NCBI GenBank assembly: GCA_049322355.1 | Contig: JBMORG010000010.1 | Coordinates: 571,404-635,403 of the forward strand | DNA: 64,000 nt | Origin: 0-14-0-80-60-11 sp049322355 | GTDB taxonomy: Bacteria > Desulfobacterota > Desulfobaccia > Desulfobaccales > 0-14-0-80-60-11 | Reading direction: 5' to 3' | Shown: positions 33,137-41,643 of the stretch, piece by piece | How positions within the stretch are numbered: position 1 is the stretch's first letter | How the letters are laid out: the number at the start of each line of letters is the position of its first letter | The notes under the pieces: generated by a model | Seen by the model: only the letters and a program-made list of their open reading frames with translations | Database searches by the model: none | Told to the model about the DNA's origin: nothing | Position numbers and translations under genes: made by a program

Positions 33137-34261
33137 TTAACCGTAAGTCAGCCGATGCCGGCGTTGGAGCAGCAAGGCCGCGGCTTCTTCCACTTCCTCC
33201 AGTCTGGTGGGGACCCCTACGCTGAAGCGTACTGCTCCCCGGGCCAAGGGCGGAGGCACGCCCATGGCTGCCAGCACCGGGGATACAGCTTCCTGGCCGG
33301 AGTGGCAGGCCGATCCCAGGGAAGCGGCGACCTCCGGCAAACCACCCATGAGGTAGCTTCCGGAGAGATCCGGAAAGGATACGTTGAGGGTATTGGGTAG
33401 GCGTTCCACTTCCGGGCCGTTGAGGGTGAGGCCGGGGACTCCATTGCGCAGCAGTTCATGGAGCCGGTCCCGCAGCCTCCGTAATTGGGTCGAAACGTTG
33501 GGCAATCGTTCCCGGGCCAGACGGCAGGCTTCCCCCAGTCCCACCATATAAGGAACATTTTCGGTGCCGGCCCGGCGGCCTCGCTCCTGGGAGGCCCCGT
33601 GGAGCAGGGGAACGAAGGTCGCACCGGGCCTCACATACAAGGCTCCGACGCCTTTGGGGGCGTAACACTTGTGACCCGCCACCGTAAGGAAATCCACCTG
33701 CAATTCATCCACGTTGACGTTGATCTTGCCCACGCTCTGCGCAGCATCGGTATGGAACTTCACCCCCGCTTCCCGGGCCAGGGTCCCAATCTCCCGGATG
33801 GGCTGGATGGCCCCGGTCTCATTATTGGCGTGCATCACGCTGATCAGGATGGTATCGGGCTTCAGGGCCCGGCGCAGTTCATCCAGGTCCAACAGGCCGG
33901 TGCCGTCCACCGGCAGTATTGTGAGACCGAATCCCTGGGACTGCAGATACCGGCAGGGGGTCAGCACCGCCGGATGTTCCGTAGCCACAGTGATGATATG
34001 CCCGCGGCCGTGATGGTGGGCCACACCCTTAATCACCGTATTGTTGGCTTCGGTGGCGCCGCTGGTGAACACTATATCTTCAGGGCCGCATCCCAGCAAT
34101 GCGGCCACTTCCCCCCGGGCTTTCTGCACCGCTGCCCGGGCGCGCTGGCCCAGGGGATAGTCGCAGCTGGGATTGCCAAACTCCCCCACCAAAAACGGTT
34201 CTATGGCCCAAAAAACCTCTGGGGCCAAGGGAGTGGTGGCGTTGTAATCTAAATAAATCAT
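33137..34261 (-). CDS. Cysteine desulfurase (NifS/IscS-like class V aminotransferase)
   Basis: A 374-residue PLP enzyme releasing sulfur from cysteine for Fe-S clusters or thiolation. MIYLDYNATTPLAPEV opens it; FTSGATEANN, HTDAAQSVGK, TVAGHKCYAPKG with the PLP Lys, and SLGSACHSGQE with the catalytic Cys all appear. It is shorter than IscS (about 404) and closer to NifS-like enzymes. ATG 34261 follows AGAGG; seven extra residues in the longer frame are unlikely. There is no iscU or iscR next to it. Confidence 0.9.
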   Translation of the reverse strand: MIYLDYNATTPLAPEVFWAIEPFLVGEFGNPSCDYPLGQRARAAVQKARGEVAALLGCGPEDIVFTSGATEANNTVIKGVAHHHGRGHIITVATEHPAVLTPCRYLQSQGFGLTILPVDGTGLLDLDELRRALKPDTILISVMHANNETGAIQPIREIGTLAREAGVKFHTDAAQSVGKINVNVDELQVDFLTVAGHKCYAPKGVGALYVRPGATFVPLLHGASQERGRRAGTENVPYMVGLGEACRLARERLPNVSTQLRRLRDRLHELLRNGVPGLTLNGPEVERLPNTLNVSFPDLSGSYLMGGLPEVAASLGSACHSGQEAVSPVLAAMGVPPPLARGAVRFSVGVPTRLEEVEEAAALLLQRRHRLTYG

Positions 34262-34372
34262 GGCCGTTTCCTCTCTAAGCAAGTCTATCTTAGTTTTTGT
34301 TGATCACAGCTAAACCTGATTGACAGCGGGAATAGGGCTTTGATATTGTAACTTAAAACAAAGCCTGCCTCT

Positions 34373-34981
34373 ATGAGCCGATCTCTTTCTCCCGCCTTTT
34401 ATCGCTTCGGTCGCTGGCTAACGCGGCAAACCCTAGGTCGGCTTTTCACCCTGCGGGTAGAAGGCTTGGAGTACCTGCCCACAACAGGACCTGCGATTAT
34501 CTGCCCTAAGCACCAGCGCTGGGAAGATATCCCTGTCATCGGTATGGCGCTGCCCCCGCCTTTGCACTACATCGCCAAGGTGGAGCTCTTCCAGCAGCCA
34601 CTGGTTCGGGAGTTACTGGGGGCCTGGGGCGGGGTACCGGTGGACCGGAAAAACCCCCGGGCCACCCTGTCGTCTTTCAGGCGCCTCCTGCCGCTTTTGA
34701 GCAACCGGGCCTTCATCGTGTTATTCCCCGAGGGCACCTATTTTACTGGCAGGGTCGGCCCCGGCAAGCGCCGTCTTATTCAACTGCTCCTCAAATTGCA
34801 GGGTCAGGATGGCCTGAATCACCTGCCTTTTGTGCCCGTAGGGGTGTATTATGAACCCTGGGCCTGGGGCTATACCGCTCACGTACGGCTGGGTCCACCG
34901 TTGACGGCCCCCAGCCCCCGCCAGGCTTCCGACTTGACCGAAGCCCTCATGTCTTCCATCGCCCGGCTCTCAGGATTTTAG
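34373..34981 (+). CDS. plsC: 1-acyl-sn-glycerol-3-phosphate acyltransferase
   Basis: A 202-residue PlsC-family acyltransferase acting at the inner membrane to make phosphatidic acid. KHQRWEDIP is the HxxxxD catalytic motif, GGVPVDRKNPRA the second block, and VLFPEGTYF the FPEG motif that binds the glycerol phosphate. The protein is short, lacks obvious membrane helices, and has the complete motif set. Divergent from the cysteine desulfurase. Confidence 0.87.
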   Translation: MSRSLSPAFYRFGRWLTRQTLGRLFTLRVEGLEYLPTTGPAIICPKHQRWEDIPVIGMALPPPLHYIAKVELFQQPLVRELLGAWGGVPVDRKNPRATLSSFRRLLPLLSNRAFIVLFPEGTYFTGRVGPGKRRLIQLLLKLQGQDGLNHLPFVPVGVYYEPWAWGYTAHVRLGPPLTAPSPRQASDLTEALMSSIARLSGF

Positions 34982-35058
34982 CACTCCATTATCAGCTGCA
35001 AAATTTCTTGTAAAAAATACGCAAAGGGGGTGATTTCTTCAAAAGAAGTCTTATTTTT

Positions 35059-35112
35059 ATGTCAGACCAGGAAATTCCTCGCGCTCGAATTTTTCCAGGG
35101 GGTGACTCATGA
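35059..35112 (+). CDS. Candidate 17-residue micro-ORF, coupled to the next
   Basis: ATG 35059 encodes 17 residues (MSDQEIPRARIFPGGDS) whose TGA overlaps the ATG of the next micro-ORF in an ATGA junction. AAGAAG lies upstream but is weak. It could be a leader peptide that opens the following ribosome site. The 34982-35410 gap otherwise holds no clear gene. Speculative. Confidence 0.25.
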   Translation: MSDQEIPRARIFPGGDS

Positions 35113-35210
35113 GAACCGGCTGGCAATTCCTGTCGTGGAGATGGTGGTTGATACATTCCCTGGGCGTTGCATTGATTTATACTGCCGGGCGTCTGACCGC
35201 CACCTTTTAA
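35109..35210 (+). CDS. Candidate 33-residue single-helix membrane protein
   Basis: ATG 35109 is preceded by AGGGGGTGA, a strong ribosome site at good distance. The 33 residues begin MRTGWQFLSW and contain a Trp-rich interface and a hydrophobic helix (WWLIHSLGVALIYTAGRL), the make-up of small bacterial membrane subunits. I do not recognise a family. It starts at the stop of the 17-residue ORF. A longer overlapping frame (35030-35326) has less protein-like composition. Confidence 0.4.
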   Translation: MRTGWQFLSWRWWLIHSLGVALIYTAGRLTATF

Positions 35211-35231
35211 AGGTTTCCACGAACCTTTGTC

Positions 35232-35321
35232 ATGCGCTTTTTCCCAGGGCAGGCTGGCTCATCCCCAAGACATTATATCATCATGATCCTCTCCGGCCTT
35301 TCCATGGTTTTGCCCCTATAA
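35232..35321 (+). CDS. Candidate 29-residue hydrophobic micro-ORF
   Basis: ATG 35232 encodes 29 residues ending YIIMILSGLSMVLPL, hydrophobic in the second half. No ribosome site is visible. It follows the two coupled micro-ORFs and may be chance. Confidence 0.2.
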   Translation: MRFFPGQAGSSPRHYIIMILSGLSMVLPL

Positions 35322-35410
35322 CGTGATGTTTTCTAGAAGAGGCGATGTTTGCGGGGCGGGTGCCTTACCAAATCCGGCTTATATGGATTAGAGGCGCAGT
35401 ATCGTCACCC

Positions 35411-36763
35411 CTATAGCCTTCCAACCGCTTGCAATGCGTTTTTCAGGGCCAAGGCCTTTTCCGCCACGGCCATGGGGGTTGGCCCCAGGATGCGGATCAT
35501 GGGTTCTTTGCCCCGGTCGCCCCGGTCGTAGATCAGGTCGGGCGGGGGAGCGCCAGGTTTAAGGACAGAAGCCACCCCCCAGGCCAGGGTGCTGCCTTCC
35601 CGGGCCTTGATCTCCGGGGGCTCAAGGCTGCGGTCAAAGCTGGCCACCTTCAAATGCAGCAAGGGGGCCAGATCTTCTATACCCTCAAAAAATCTCACGT
35701 TCATGGCGCTTCTGAGGTTCGGGTGTGTGGTCATGGCGGTGAGGATGATGGCCGCGATGTGACGGGAAGCTCCGAAAGCCGGCGGCGCGGGAATCAATAG
35801 GCCCTGGGGACTTTTCAAGATGCGGCCTGGAAAGGCGGCCACTTCCTGGGGTCCTTCGGGGTAGGGAGTAGCGTAGGCCAGGTTGGTCATGACTTCCGGA
35901 ACGAGCGGGCTTAAATCTTCTTTTTGCAGCCTGGCTGCAGCGGTCTGCAAGGCCTCCAAAACTTCCAGTCGGGACAGGTCCCTGGCAAAAGAAGCGTAGG
36001 GGTTCACCGGGCCGGTCCCCCGGCCCAGGGGCAGGCCATACTTGAGAGCCTGGTTGGTCAGGGTCCGGGCCTGATTCACGGCTTCGGGAAGGGCCAGGCC
36101 CTGGGCCAGGCCTGCGGCACAGGCGGAAGCCAGCAGGCAGCCGGAGCCGTGGTGGTGCGGCGCGACGAGGCGCACAGCAGGGAGGAAATAAGTATTCTTG
36201 CCATCCGTGAGCACATCCACCGGTTCCCCCGGCAGGTGGCCGCCTTTGGCCAGGACCCACCGGGGCCCTAAGCCCTGGAGTCGACGGGCCGCTTCTGCCA
36301 GCTCCTCAGGGGTTTGAATCTCAAGACCGGAGAGGCGGGCGGCCTCCGGGACATTGGGCGTTAGGAGATAAGTCAGGGGAAACAGTTCCGCTTTCAGGGC
36401 TTCGATGCCGGTCTCGCTCAACAGCGGGAAACCGCCGCCCGCGGCAAGCACCGGGTCCAGCACCAAGTGAACAGTTTCCAGACCTTTAAGTCGCTCCGCC
36501 ACCACGCCCACAATCTCCGGGGTGGCCAGCATCCCCACTTTAACCGCATGTACGGGAAAATCGCTGAGTACTGCGTCCAATTGCGCAACCACCACTTCTG
36601 GGGGCACAGGATGGACGGCTTGGACTCCCTGACTGTTCTGGATGGTGAGAGCCGTGACCACCGTGAGGCCGTAGGCCCCCATCAAGGTAGTCACCTTTAG
36701 GTCCTGTTGCAGACCGGCGCCGGCACCCGGATCGGACCCGGCAATGATCAAGACGGTTTTCAT
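35411..36763 (-). CDS. thiDN: ThiD-ThiN bifunctional thiamine biosynthesis protein
   Basis: A 450-residue fusion. The N-terminal ThiD domain (1-260) phosphorylates HMP and HMP-P: IAGSDPGAGAGLQQDLK at the start, VKVGMLATPE, VLDPVLAAGGG, and HHHGSGCLLASACAAGLA with the catalytic Cys. The C-terminal ThiN domain (about 270-450) replaces ThiE in joining HMP-PP and thiazole phosphate: NLAYATPYPEG, FGASRHIAAIILTAM, MNVRF and YDRGDRGKEPMIRILG. No TPP riboswitch is visible upstream. A single protein thus covers three steps. Confidence 0.92.
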   Translation of the reverse strand: MKTVLIIAGSDPGAGAGLQQDLKVTTLMGAYGLTVVTALTIQNSQGVQAVHPVPPEVVVAQLDAVLSDFPVHAVKVGMLATPEIVGVVAERLKGLETVHLVLDPVLAAGGGFPLLSETGIEALKAELFPLTYLLTPNVPEAARLSGLEIQTPEELAEAARRLQGLGPRWVLAKGGHLPGEPVDVLTDGKNTYFLPAVRLVAPHHHGSGCLLASACAAGLAQGLALPEAVNQARTLTNQALKYGLPLGRGTGPVNPYASFARDLSRLEVLEALQTAAARLQKEDLSPLVPEVMTNLAYATPYPEGPQEVAAFPGRILKSPQGLLIPAPPAFGASRHIAAIILTAMTTHPNLRSAMNVRFFEGIEDLAPLLHLKVASFDRSLEPPEIKAREGSTLAWGVASVLKPGAPPPDLIYDRGDRGKEPMIRILGPTPMAVAEKALALKNALQAVGRL

Positions 36764-36835
36764 ATGTTATGTCGTTTATTCTTTCATATACTATCCCGAC
36801 GTCACATAATCAACAATCTCTTAGCCAATAATTCT

Positions 36836-36870
36836 CTTTACCCAAAACCAAAAACCCAAAACGCAGAACC
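36836..36870. repeat. Telomere-like A/C repeat R7, copy 1
   Basis: Tandem ACCCAAAACC-type units (ACCCAAAACCAAAAACCCAA). Related tracts lie at 50839-50876, 51046-51074 and 56931-56991. Confidence 0.6.
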
Positions 36871-36873
36871 CAT

Positions 36874-37869
36874 TTACCGTCCCCGGCCGCTGGCCAGGCA
36901 ACGCCTGGCTTCGGCTACCAGTTCCCGGCGATAATCGAAGGTGAGATAATGGTTCCGGGCAATCCTAAGTTCGGCCAGAGCCATGTAAAAGGGGTTCAGG
37001 CTATAAAGTCGATCAGCCACAGAAGGGTCCAATTCGGCGGCCGCCAGATAGGCCCGGAAAAAATGCCCAACGGCAGTTTCGGCCCCATTCATATTGCCTA
37101 GGCGCCAACCCCAGGCATGCTTCAATTCCCCGGCTACCCAGGACAGGTCCCAGAGGCGGTCGCCAAACCTGAGTTTCTCCAGGTCCAGGGCCACGGCCCG
37201 GCCATTGGGGAAGAGAAAATTAGTGGGTGTGGCGTCGCCGTGTACCAGCACCTGCTCATCGGAAAAAGCTCGGACGCGGGCTGCCCAAAAAGTTCGTTCA
37301 TCCTTTAGGGCCTGGCTGTCCTCCCGGTTCAATAGCCCGGCTCCCTGCAACTGCCCCACCAGCTTATCCAGGTAGGACAGGGCGGGGTCGGGTGAGACCG
37401 GGAACACCGGGAGCGGCCGGGAGTGAAAAAAAGCCAGCAACTGCGCCAGGTTTTCAAGACCACGAAATAAGGTGGCGGTGTCCCCATAGAGGCAAGCCTG
37501 GCAGATGAGATTATCCAGATCAGGCCCGGGCACGGCCTCCAGCAGGAGACCCAAGGAATGCTGCGGCCAGCGCCCCAGGAGTTGAGGCACCAGACCCTGG
37601 CCGTTGGTGACTCCCAAGGCTGGAAGCTGCCGGTAGTTGTCATATTCCCGGGCCAGACTGAGATCGGCAGAGCCTTGAGGCGGATAAGCAGAAAAGAATT
37701 TTCCCACCACCGCCCCTCCTTCAGGAAAGGTGAACCGCAGAACCTGGCGTGAAGAAGGCAAAGTTTCCGCGTAAACCTCTGAGGCCAAAGGGTATGAAAT
37801 CCCTACGTTATCCGACAACAGCTGCCGGAGGGCCTGGATCAGGGGATCAGAGGCAGGCACCAGTTTCAT
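36874..37869 (-). CDS. Aminoglycoside-phosphotransferase-fold kinase-like protein
   Basis: A 331-residue APH/choline-kinase-fold protein. LVHGDATPTNFLFPNG is the catalytic HGD...N loop and ALDLEKLRFGDRLWDL the metal-binding DxE-like segment. The N-terminal nucleotide-binding lobe is less clear. Such proteins phosphorylate small alcohols (sugars, choline, antibiotics) or act as atypical kinases; the substrate is unknown. Nothing in the neighbourhood points to antibiotic resistance. The start has no strong ribosome site. Confidence 0.78.
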   Translation of the reverse strand: MKLVPASDPLIQALRQLLSDNVGISYPLASEVYAETLPSSRQVLRFTFPEGGAVVGKFFSAYPPQGSADLSLAREYDNYRQLPALGVTNGQGLVPQLLGRWPQHSLGLLLEAVPGPDLDNLICQACLYGDTATLFRGLENLAQLLAFFHSRPLPVFPVSPDPALSYLDKLVGQLQGAGLLNREDSQALKDERTFWAARVRAFSDEQVLVHGDATPTNFLFPNGRAVALDLEKLRFGDRLWDLSWVAGELKHAWGWRLGNMNGAETAVGHFFRAYLAAAELDPSVADRLYSLNPFYMALAELRIARNHYLTFDYRRELVAEARRCLASGRGR

Positions 37870-37922
37870 GGCGATTTTTTACCGATGGCGAAAATATTTT
37901 ATAAATCCAGGCCCTTTTAAAC

Positions 37923-38027
37923 TCCTCCTCCCCTGGTGGGAGGCGGTGGGGGGAGGGAGAATAAGCAAACGAAATCAACAAGATAATCCACCCCACCCTG
38001 AACCTCCCGCATCAAGGGAAGGGAAAA
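37923..38027. repeat. Dispersed repeat R3, copy 3
   Basis: TCCTCCCCTGGTGGGAGG at one end; CCCCACCCTGAACCTCCC...CAAGGGAAGGGA at the other. Lies between the kinase-like gene and the Fe-S activator gene. Confidence 0.72.
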
Positions 38028-38065
38028 ATTCCAAGAATTTATATAGCGTATATCTGGGAAGTTAT

Positions 38066-38878
38066 CTATAGGACGCCTGTCCCACACCGGACTGCTTCAA
38101 GAGCGCAGCCCAGGGCGCCGTTGAATTGGGGGAAGGGCGGCACCATCACGTGGTAGTCGCCAAATTCTCCCAGCAGACGGACTATAGCCTGATTTTTCGC
38201 AACGCCTCCCACAAAGACCAGGGTGGGACAGCGGTAGCGCCGCATCATGGCCAAGGCCCGGCGGGCCACCGAAGCATTAACCCCGGCAGCGATCCTGGCA
38301 GGATCCACCCCGTCCAGGAGGTGGCCCACCAACTCAGTCTCTCCAAAGATGGCGCAGGTTTGGGAGACGTCCACAGGGTCCTCCCAATACCCGGCAAATT
38401 CAGTCAGTGGCATCTTAAGAAAACGTGCCATATTTTCCAGGTAGCGTCCGGTGCCCGCGGCGCAACGATCGTTAGTGAGAAAATCAAAGACCCGGCCCTC
38501 CCGAATATAGAGGACCTTGGTGTCCTGCCCCCCCATTTCCAAAAGAATGAAGTGGTCCAAGCCCGTCATATATTTAGCCCCCAGGAAGTGAGCCCGAATC
38601 TCGGTGATAGTGGGAAAATGGGCCTTCAGGAGATTTTTGCCATAGCCAGTGACCATCAGTCCCTCAGGCTCGGGCAAATCCAATTGCGCCCAGTCGACCG
38701 CGAGCTGCCCTGGCTGGCGCACCAGATACTCCCGGTAGAATGTAATGCTGTCCCAGCGGCGCCGTCCCAAGGCTCCTTGGCCCCGGGGATAGACCAGTTT
38801 CACCGAGCGGCTGCCGAAATCCAGACCGTAAGCCAGATGCTGGGGCGGATGAGGCGAGGGCCTAAGGCCGTAGGACAT
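38066..38878 (-). CDS. BcrAD/BadFG/HgdC-type ATPase activator
   Basis: A 270-residue ASKHA-fold ATPase with a bridging [4Fe-4S] cluster. YGLDFGSRSVKLV is the phosphate-1 loop, LLEMGGQDTKVL the phosphate-2 loop; NDRCAAGTGRYLE and SQTCAIFGETELV carry the two cluster Cys; VFVGGVAKNQAIV the adenosine motif. This is the type that injects one low-potential electron into a partner protein using ATP. The partner is the gene just upstream, overlapping by 17 bases. Function depends on that partner. Confidence 0.88.
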   Translation of the reverse strand: MSYGLRPSPHPPQHLAYGLDFGSRSVKLVYPRGQGALGRRRWDSITFYREYLVRQPGQLAVDWAQLDLPEPEGLMVTGYGKNLLKAHFPTITEIRAHFLGAKYMTGLDHFILLEMGGQDTKVLYIREGRVFDFLTNDRCAAGTGRYLENMARFLKMPLTEFAGYWEDPVDVSQTCAIFGETELVGHLLDGVDPARIAAGVNASVARRALAMMRRYRCPTLVFVGGVAKNQAIVRLLGEFGDYHVMVPPFPQFNGALGCALEAVRCGTGVL

Positions 38879-39869
38879 CGACGAAGGCCTCCAGACGCAT
38901 GCGGCTGCGGGAATCCAGGGGGGTGGGGCGGTCCCCTTCGATGGTCAGGATGGGGACATTGAGGCGCTCCCGGATCAGCTGGTCAAACATCTGGCGGAAG
39001 CAGAAGCTCTGCGTGTAGTGCACCAGGCCATCCAAACGGCGGAGAGTCACGGCCTCTTTGAGATCGGCGAGGCGGCCCCAGATGTCATAGGGGTAGGTAT
39101 AGTTGAGGTATTGGTCCACCAGGTCCAGGGTTTCATGAGGCATGCTGAATTGCCGGGGAAATTCATGGAAAACCACGGCCGCGCCCAGTTCCTCCAGATA
39201 GTCCCACAGGTCCGTGAAGATGGGCGGGATGCCGGCAAACCCCAGACGCACCCGGCCATTGGTATTGGGCCGCATCTCAGCTCTTTGCAGGAAAGCCGCC
39301 AGGTTGTGTTCGTAGGAGTCAAGGTCCGAAGTAAAATCAGAAGAGGAGATAAGCCAATGAAAATTCTCCTGGCCGGTAACCTGGCCGGTCTCCCAGGTGA
39401 GACGGTCCAGATGGCGCAGTTGTTGGCGGACAGGTGCCAGGCGCTTCTGCATCCGGTCCACCGCTTGGGGGTCCGTCCCCACACGGATCGTCAGGGAGTT
39501 GATTTCCCGGGCCAGTTGCTCCCGGTCCTTGGGGTAGGGAAACTTGAAATGAATAACTTCAATGCCCTCGGATTCCAGGATTTCACCCAAAGCCTGGGTA
39601 TTGGAGCAGTCCCCCTGGCAGGCGGCGATGACCGTGGCGATCTCCGGATGAGCCTTGAGAGCGGCGTAGATGCCTTTGATCCAGGCGCAGAGGGTGCGGG
39701 GGAAGCCCGCGGCTTCCGCCTGGCTTATCCGGGCCAGGGCCGCGGGGTCGGCAATGAACAGGTTATTCAGGTCCACCGGGGTCAGGCCGGCGGCCAGCAC
39801 CACTTCCACCGGAACAGTGGTGGTCAGGCCAATTTTGGCGCCGATACCTAAAGGTGTAGACAGAGGCAT
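38862..39869 (-). CDS. 2-hydroxyacyl-CoA dehydratase-family (HgdB-like) Fe-S protein
   Basis: A 335-residue protein of the HgdB/BcrC/FldB fold. TLCAWIKGI, CQGDCSNTQ and the closing SFCFRQMFDQ provide the likely Fe-S Cys ligands; IEGDRPTPLDSRSRMRLEAF is the family's closing motif. It is the single dehydratase-like subunit next to a single activator, with no second subunit or CoA transferase. That layout is closer to double-cubane cluster proteins than to true acyl-CoA dehydratases, though this is inference from gene number. The ATG at 39869 lacks a strong ribosome site. Confidence 0.82.
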   Translation of the reverse strand: MPLSTPLGIGAKIGLTTTVPVEVVLAAGLTPVDLNNLFIADPAALARISQAEAAGFPRTLCAWIKGIYAALKAHPEIATVIAACQGDCSNTQALGEILESEGIEVIHFKFPYPKDREQLAREINSLTIRVGTDPQAVDRMQKRLAPVRQQLRHLDRLTWETGQVTGQENFHWLISSSDFTSDLDSYEHNLAAFLQRAEMRPNTNGRVRLGFAGIPPIFTDLWDYLEELGAAVVFHEFPRQFSMPHETLDLVDQYLNYTYPYDIWGRLADLKEAVTLRRLDGLVHYTQSFCFRQMFDQLIRERLNVPILTIEGDRPTPLDSRSRMRLEAFVDVLRP

Positions 39870-39880
39870 GCTGAACTCAA

Positions 39881-40594
39881 TTACGGCACTTCGCCTTCAT
39901 GGAAGTGGATTTCTTGCAAGCCTTCGGTTTCAGAGAGGCTGTGAACCAAGTCATTGAATGCTATGTTATCCTTGCTCTCCAGGCGGAACCGAAAACTCCT
40001 CAGGTTATCGGGAGGCTCCAGTTTGTAGTTGATGAACTGTACGGAGGCACGATGATATTCAAGGATCTGCCTGATCTGGTCCAGGGGATTTGCTACTCCT
40101 TGATATTTTAAGGTCAGTATGGTGAACAGATCGTGGGCGAAGATCGGTTTAATGAAGCGGAGGGCATATAAAATAATCAGGCTGATCAGAGAGGCAAACA
40201 GGGCCGGAATAAGATACCCGGCGCCGATGGCCAATCCTAAACCAGTGGCCAGCCAAAGGCCCGCGGCGGTGGTCAGGCCCCGTACTGAGCCCTTGCCGGT
40301 GATGATGGCGCCGGCTCCCAGGAACCCCATGCTGGCGATGGCATAAGAGGCGATCCGGGCCGGGTCCAAACGGACCACTGATTGGTCCACGGCCAGATGC
40401 CGGTGCAACTCCACCATTTCCAGGGACAGCATCATCATGAGGCAGGCGCCTACAGAGACCAGGATAAAGGTCCGCAGCCCCGCGGCCTGCCCATGTGTCT
40501 CCCTTTCAAAGCCTATGGCTGCTCCCACCCCGGCGGCAATCACCAGCCGGGCCAACTCCCAGGTGATATGCTGGATGTCCCATATGTCCCACAT
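39881..40594 (-). CDS. MgtC/SapB family membrane protein
   Basis: A 237-residue protein. Residues 1-135 hold four to five membrane helices with the MgtC motif AIGFERETHGQAAGLRTFILVSVGAC and SMGFLGAGAII ... GLTTAAGLWLATGLGLAIG; the last 90 residues form a cytoplasmic ACT-like domain. MgtC proteins respond to magnesium or affect ATP synthase in pathogens; here the role is unknown. ATG 40594 follows AGGAG; a TTG five codons earlier is the alternative. No M-box is visible in the 167 bases upstream. Confidence 0.87.
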   Translation of the reverse strand: MWDIWDIQHITWELARLVIAAGVGAAIGFERETHGQAAGLRTFILVSVGACLMMMLSLEMVELHRHLAVDQSVVRLDPARIASYAIASMGFLGAGAIITGKGSVRGLTTAAGLWLATGLGLAIGAGYLIPALFASLISLIILYALRFIKPIFAHDLFTILTLKYQGVANPLDQIRQILEYHRASVQFINYKLEPPDNLRSFRFRLESKDNIAFNDLVHSLSETEGLQEIHFHEGEVP

Positions 40595-40761
40595 AATGCG
40601 CTCCTTCAAAATCTGGCCGGTTTTCCCTCGGTGAGGAAGCCTCTCCTTTTGATCCGGGGAGAAAACTCAAGGGAAATAGAATGTCTTTAACTGAAAGAAG
40701 GATTTTCGTTGCGACAGGCACGGCGGCAGCCTTTCTCAAGCGGCTAAAAAATTCTGATACG

Positions 40762-41445
40762 TCAATGCCGGAGACCGAAGATGGCGGTTCCTACTCTCAC
40801 CAGGGTAGCCCCTTCCTCCACCGCCACCGCGAAATCCCCGGACATACCCATGGAAAGCTCCGGAAGGGGGAGGCCGCTTAGATCCCGGAGCCGGTCCCGT
40901 AGTTCCCGCAAGGCCCGAAAGTAAGGGCGCACTTCTTCCGGATCGCTAAACCACGGCGGCATGGTCATCAGACCCAGAAGACGCAGGTGCGGCAGCCGGG
41001 CAACCTCCTGCACCAACTCCCAAGCGGCATCGGGAGTCACCCCGGACTTGGTGTCTTCGCCCCCCTGATTTACCTGGATGAGGATATCCTGGATTTTTCC
41101 CTGGCCGGCGGCGGCACCATCCAAAGCCCGGGCCAGCTTGAGACGGTCCACTCCATGAATCAGGTCGAACAACTCCACCGCAGGTTTGGCCTTGTTGGTT
41201 TGGAGGTGGCCCACCAGGTGCCAGCTCAACTTTCGCCCCAGGGCGGCGATTTTGTCCCTGGCCTCTTGAAGATAGTTTTCTCCAAAAAGCGTCTGACCTG
41301 CGTCAACCGCCGCCCGGATGCGGTCTACGTCCACGGTCTTGCTCACCGCCACCAGGCGCACCCCGCCGGGGTCGCGGCCGGCTTTGCGGCAGGCCGCGGC
41401 GATGGTGTTCCGGACTTCTTCCAGGTTACGGGCTATTTGGGTCAT
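40762..41445 (-). CDS. YggS/PLPBP family pyridoxal-phosphate homeostasis protein
   Basis: A 227-residue single-domain alanine-racemase-fold PLP protein. LVAVSKTVDV contains the PLP Lys36; GENYLQEARDKI, WHLVGHLQTNK, LLGLMTMPPW and LSMGMSGDFAVAVEEGATLVRVGTAIFG are family signatures. It buffers free PLP rather than catalysing a reaction. Normal length. Confidence 0.93.
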   Translation of the reverse strand: MTQIARNLEEVRNTIAAACRKAGRDPGGVRLVAVSKTVDVDRIRAAVDAGQTLFGENYLQEARDKIAALGRKLSWHLVGHLQTNKAKPAVELFDLIHGVDRLKLARALDGAAAGQGKIQDILIQVNQGGEDTKSGVTPDAAWELVQEVARLPHLRLLGLMTMPPWFSDPEEVRPYFRALRELRDRLRDLSGLPLPELSMGMSGDFAVAVEEGATLVRVGTAIFGLRH

Positions 41446-41456
41446 ATATATCCATA

Positions 41457-41640
41457 CGCCGCCGAGGGTCGGCGGCGCTACATTTACATGGCGCCGGTTA
41501 TAATATTTTTACTGGTGCCGAGCGCTCAGGCGCGACTGGTTTTGAAATGTTTTGCTGCCAGGGGCAGGACACCCGCCCTCGGGCGCCCAAGACACAGGCT
41601 GAAAAGCCTGTACTGAATAAGATTCCGGTGGGGCCTGCCA
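41457..41640. repeat. Small hairpins in the YggS-TatD gap
   Basis: CGCCGCCGAGGGTCGGCGGCG (41457-41477 area) folds as a strong hairpin, and CACAGGCTGAAAAGCCTGTACT (about 41591-41612) as a second. Both look like dispersed repeat units, single copies here. Confidence 0.4.
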
Positions 41641-41643
41641 CTT

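Noticed and set aside
35030..35326. 98-residue GTG frame in the micro-ORF region
   Set aside because: SD abuts the GTG without spacing; composition less protein-like than the coupled small ORFs. Kept only as an alternative reading.
36764..36873. TPP riboswitch upstream of thiDN
   Set aside because: No CTGAGA...ACCTGA core seen.
40595..40761. M-box magnesium riboswitch upstream of mgtC
   Set aside because: Conserved M-box segments cannot be found.
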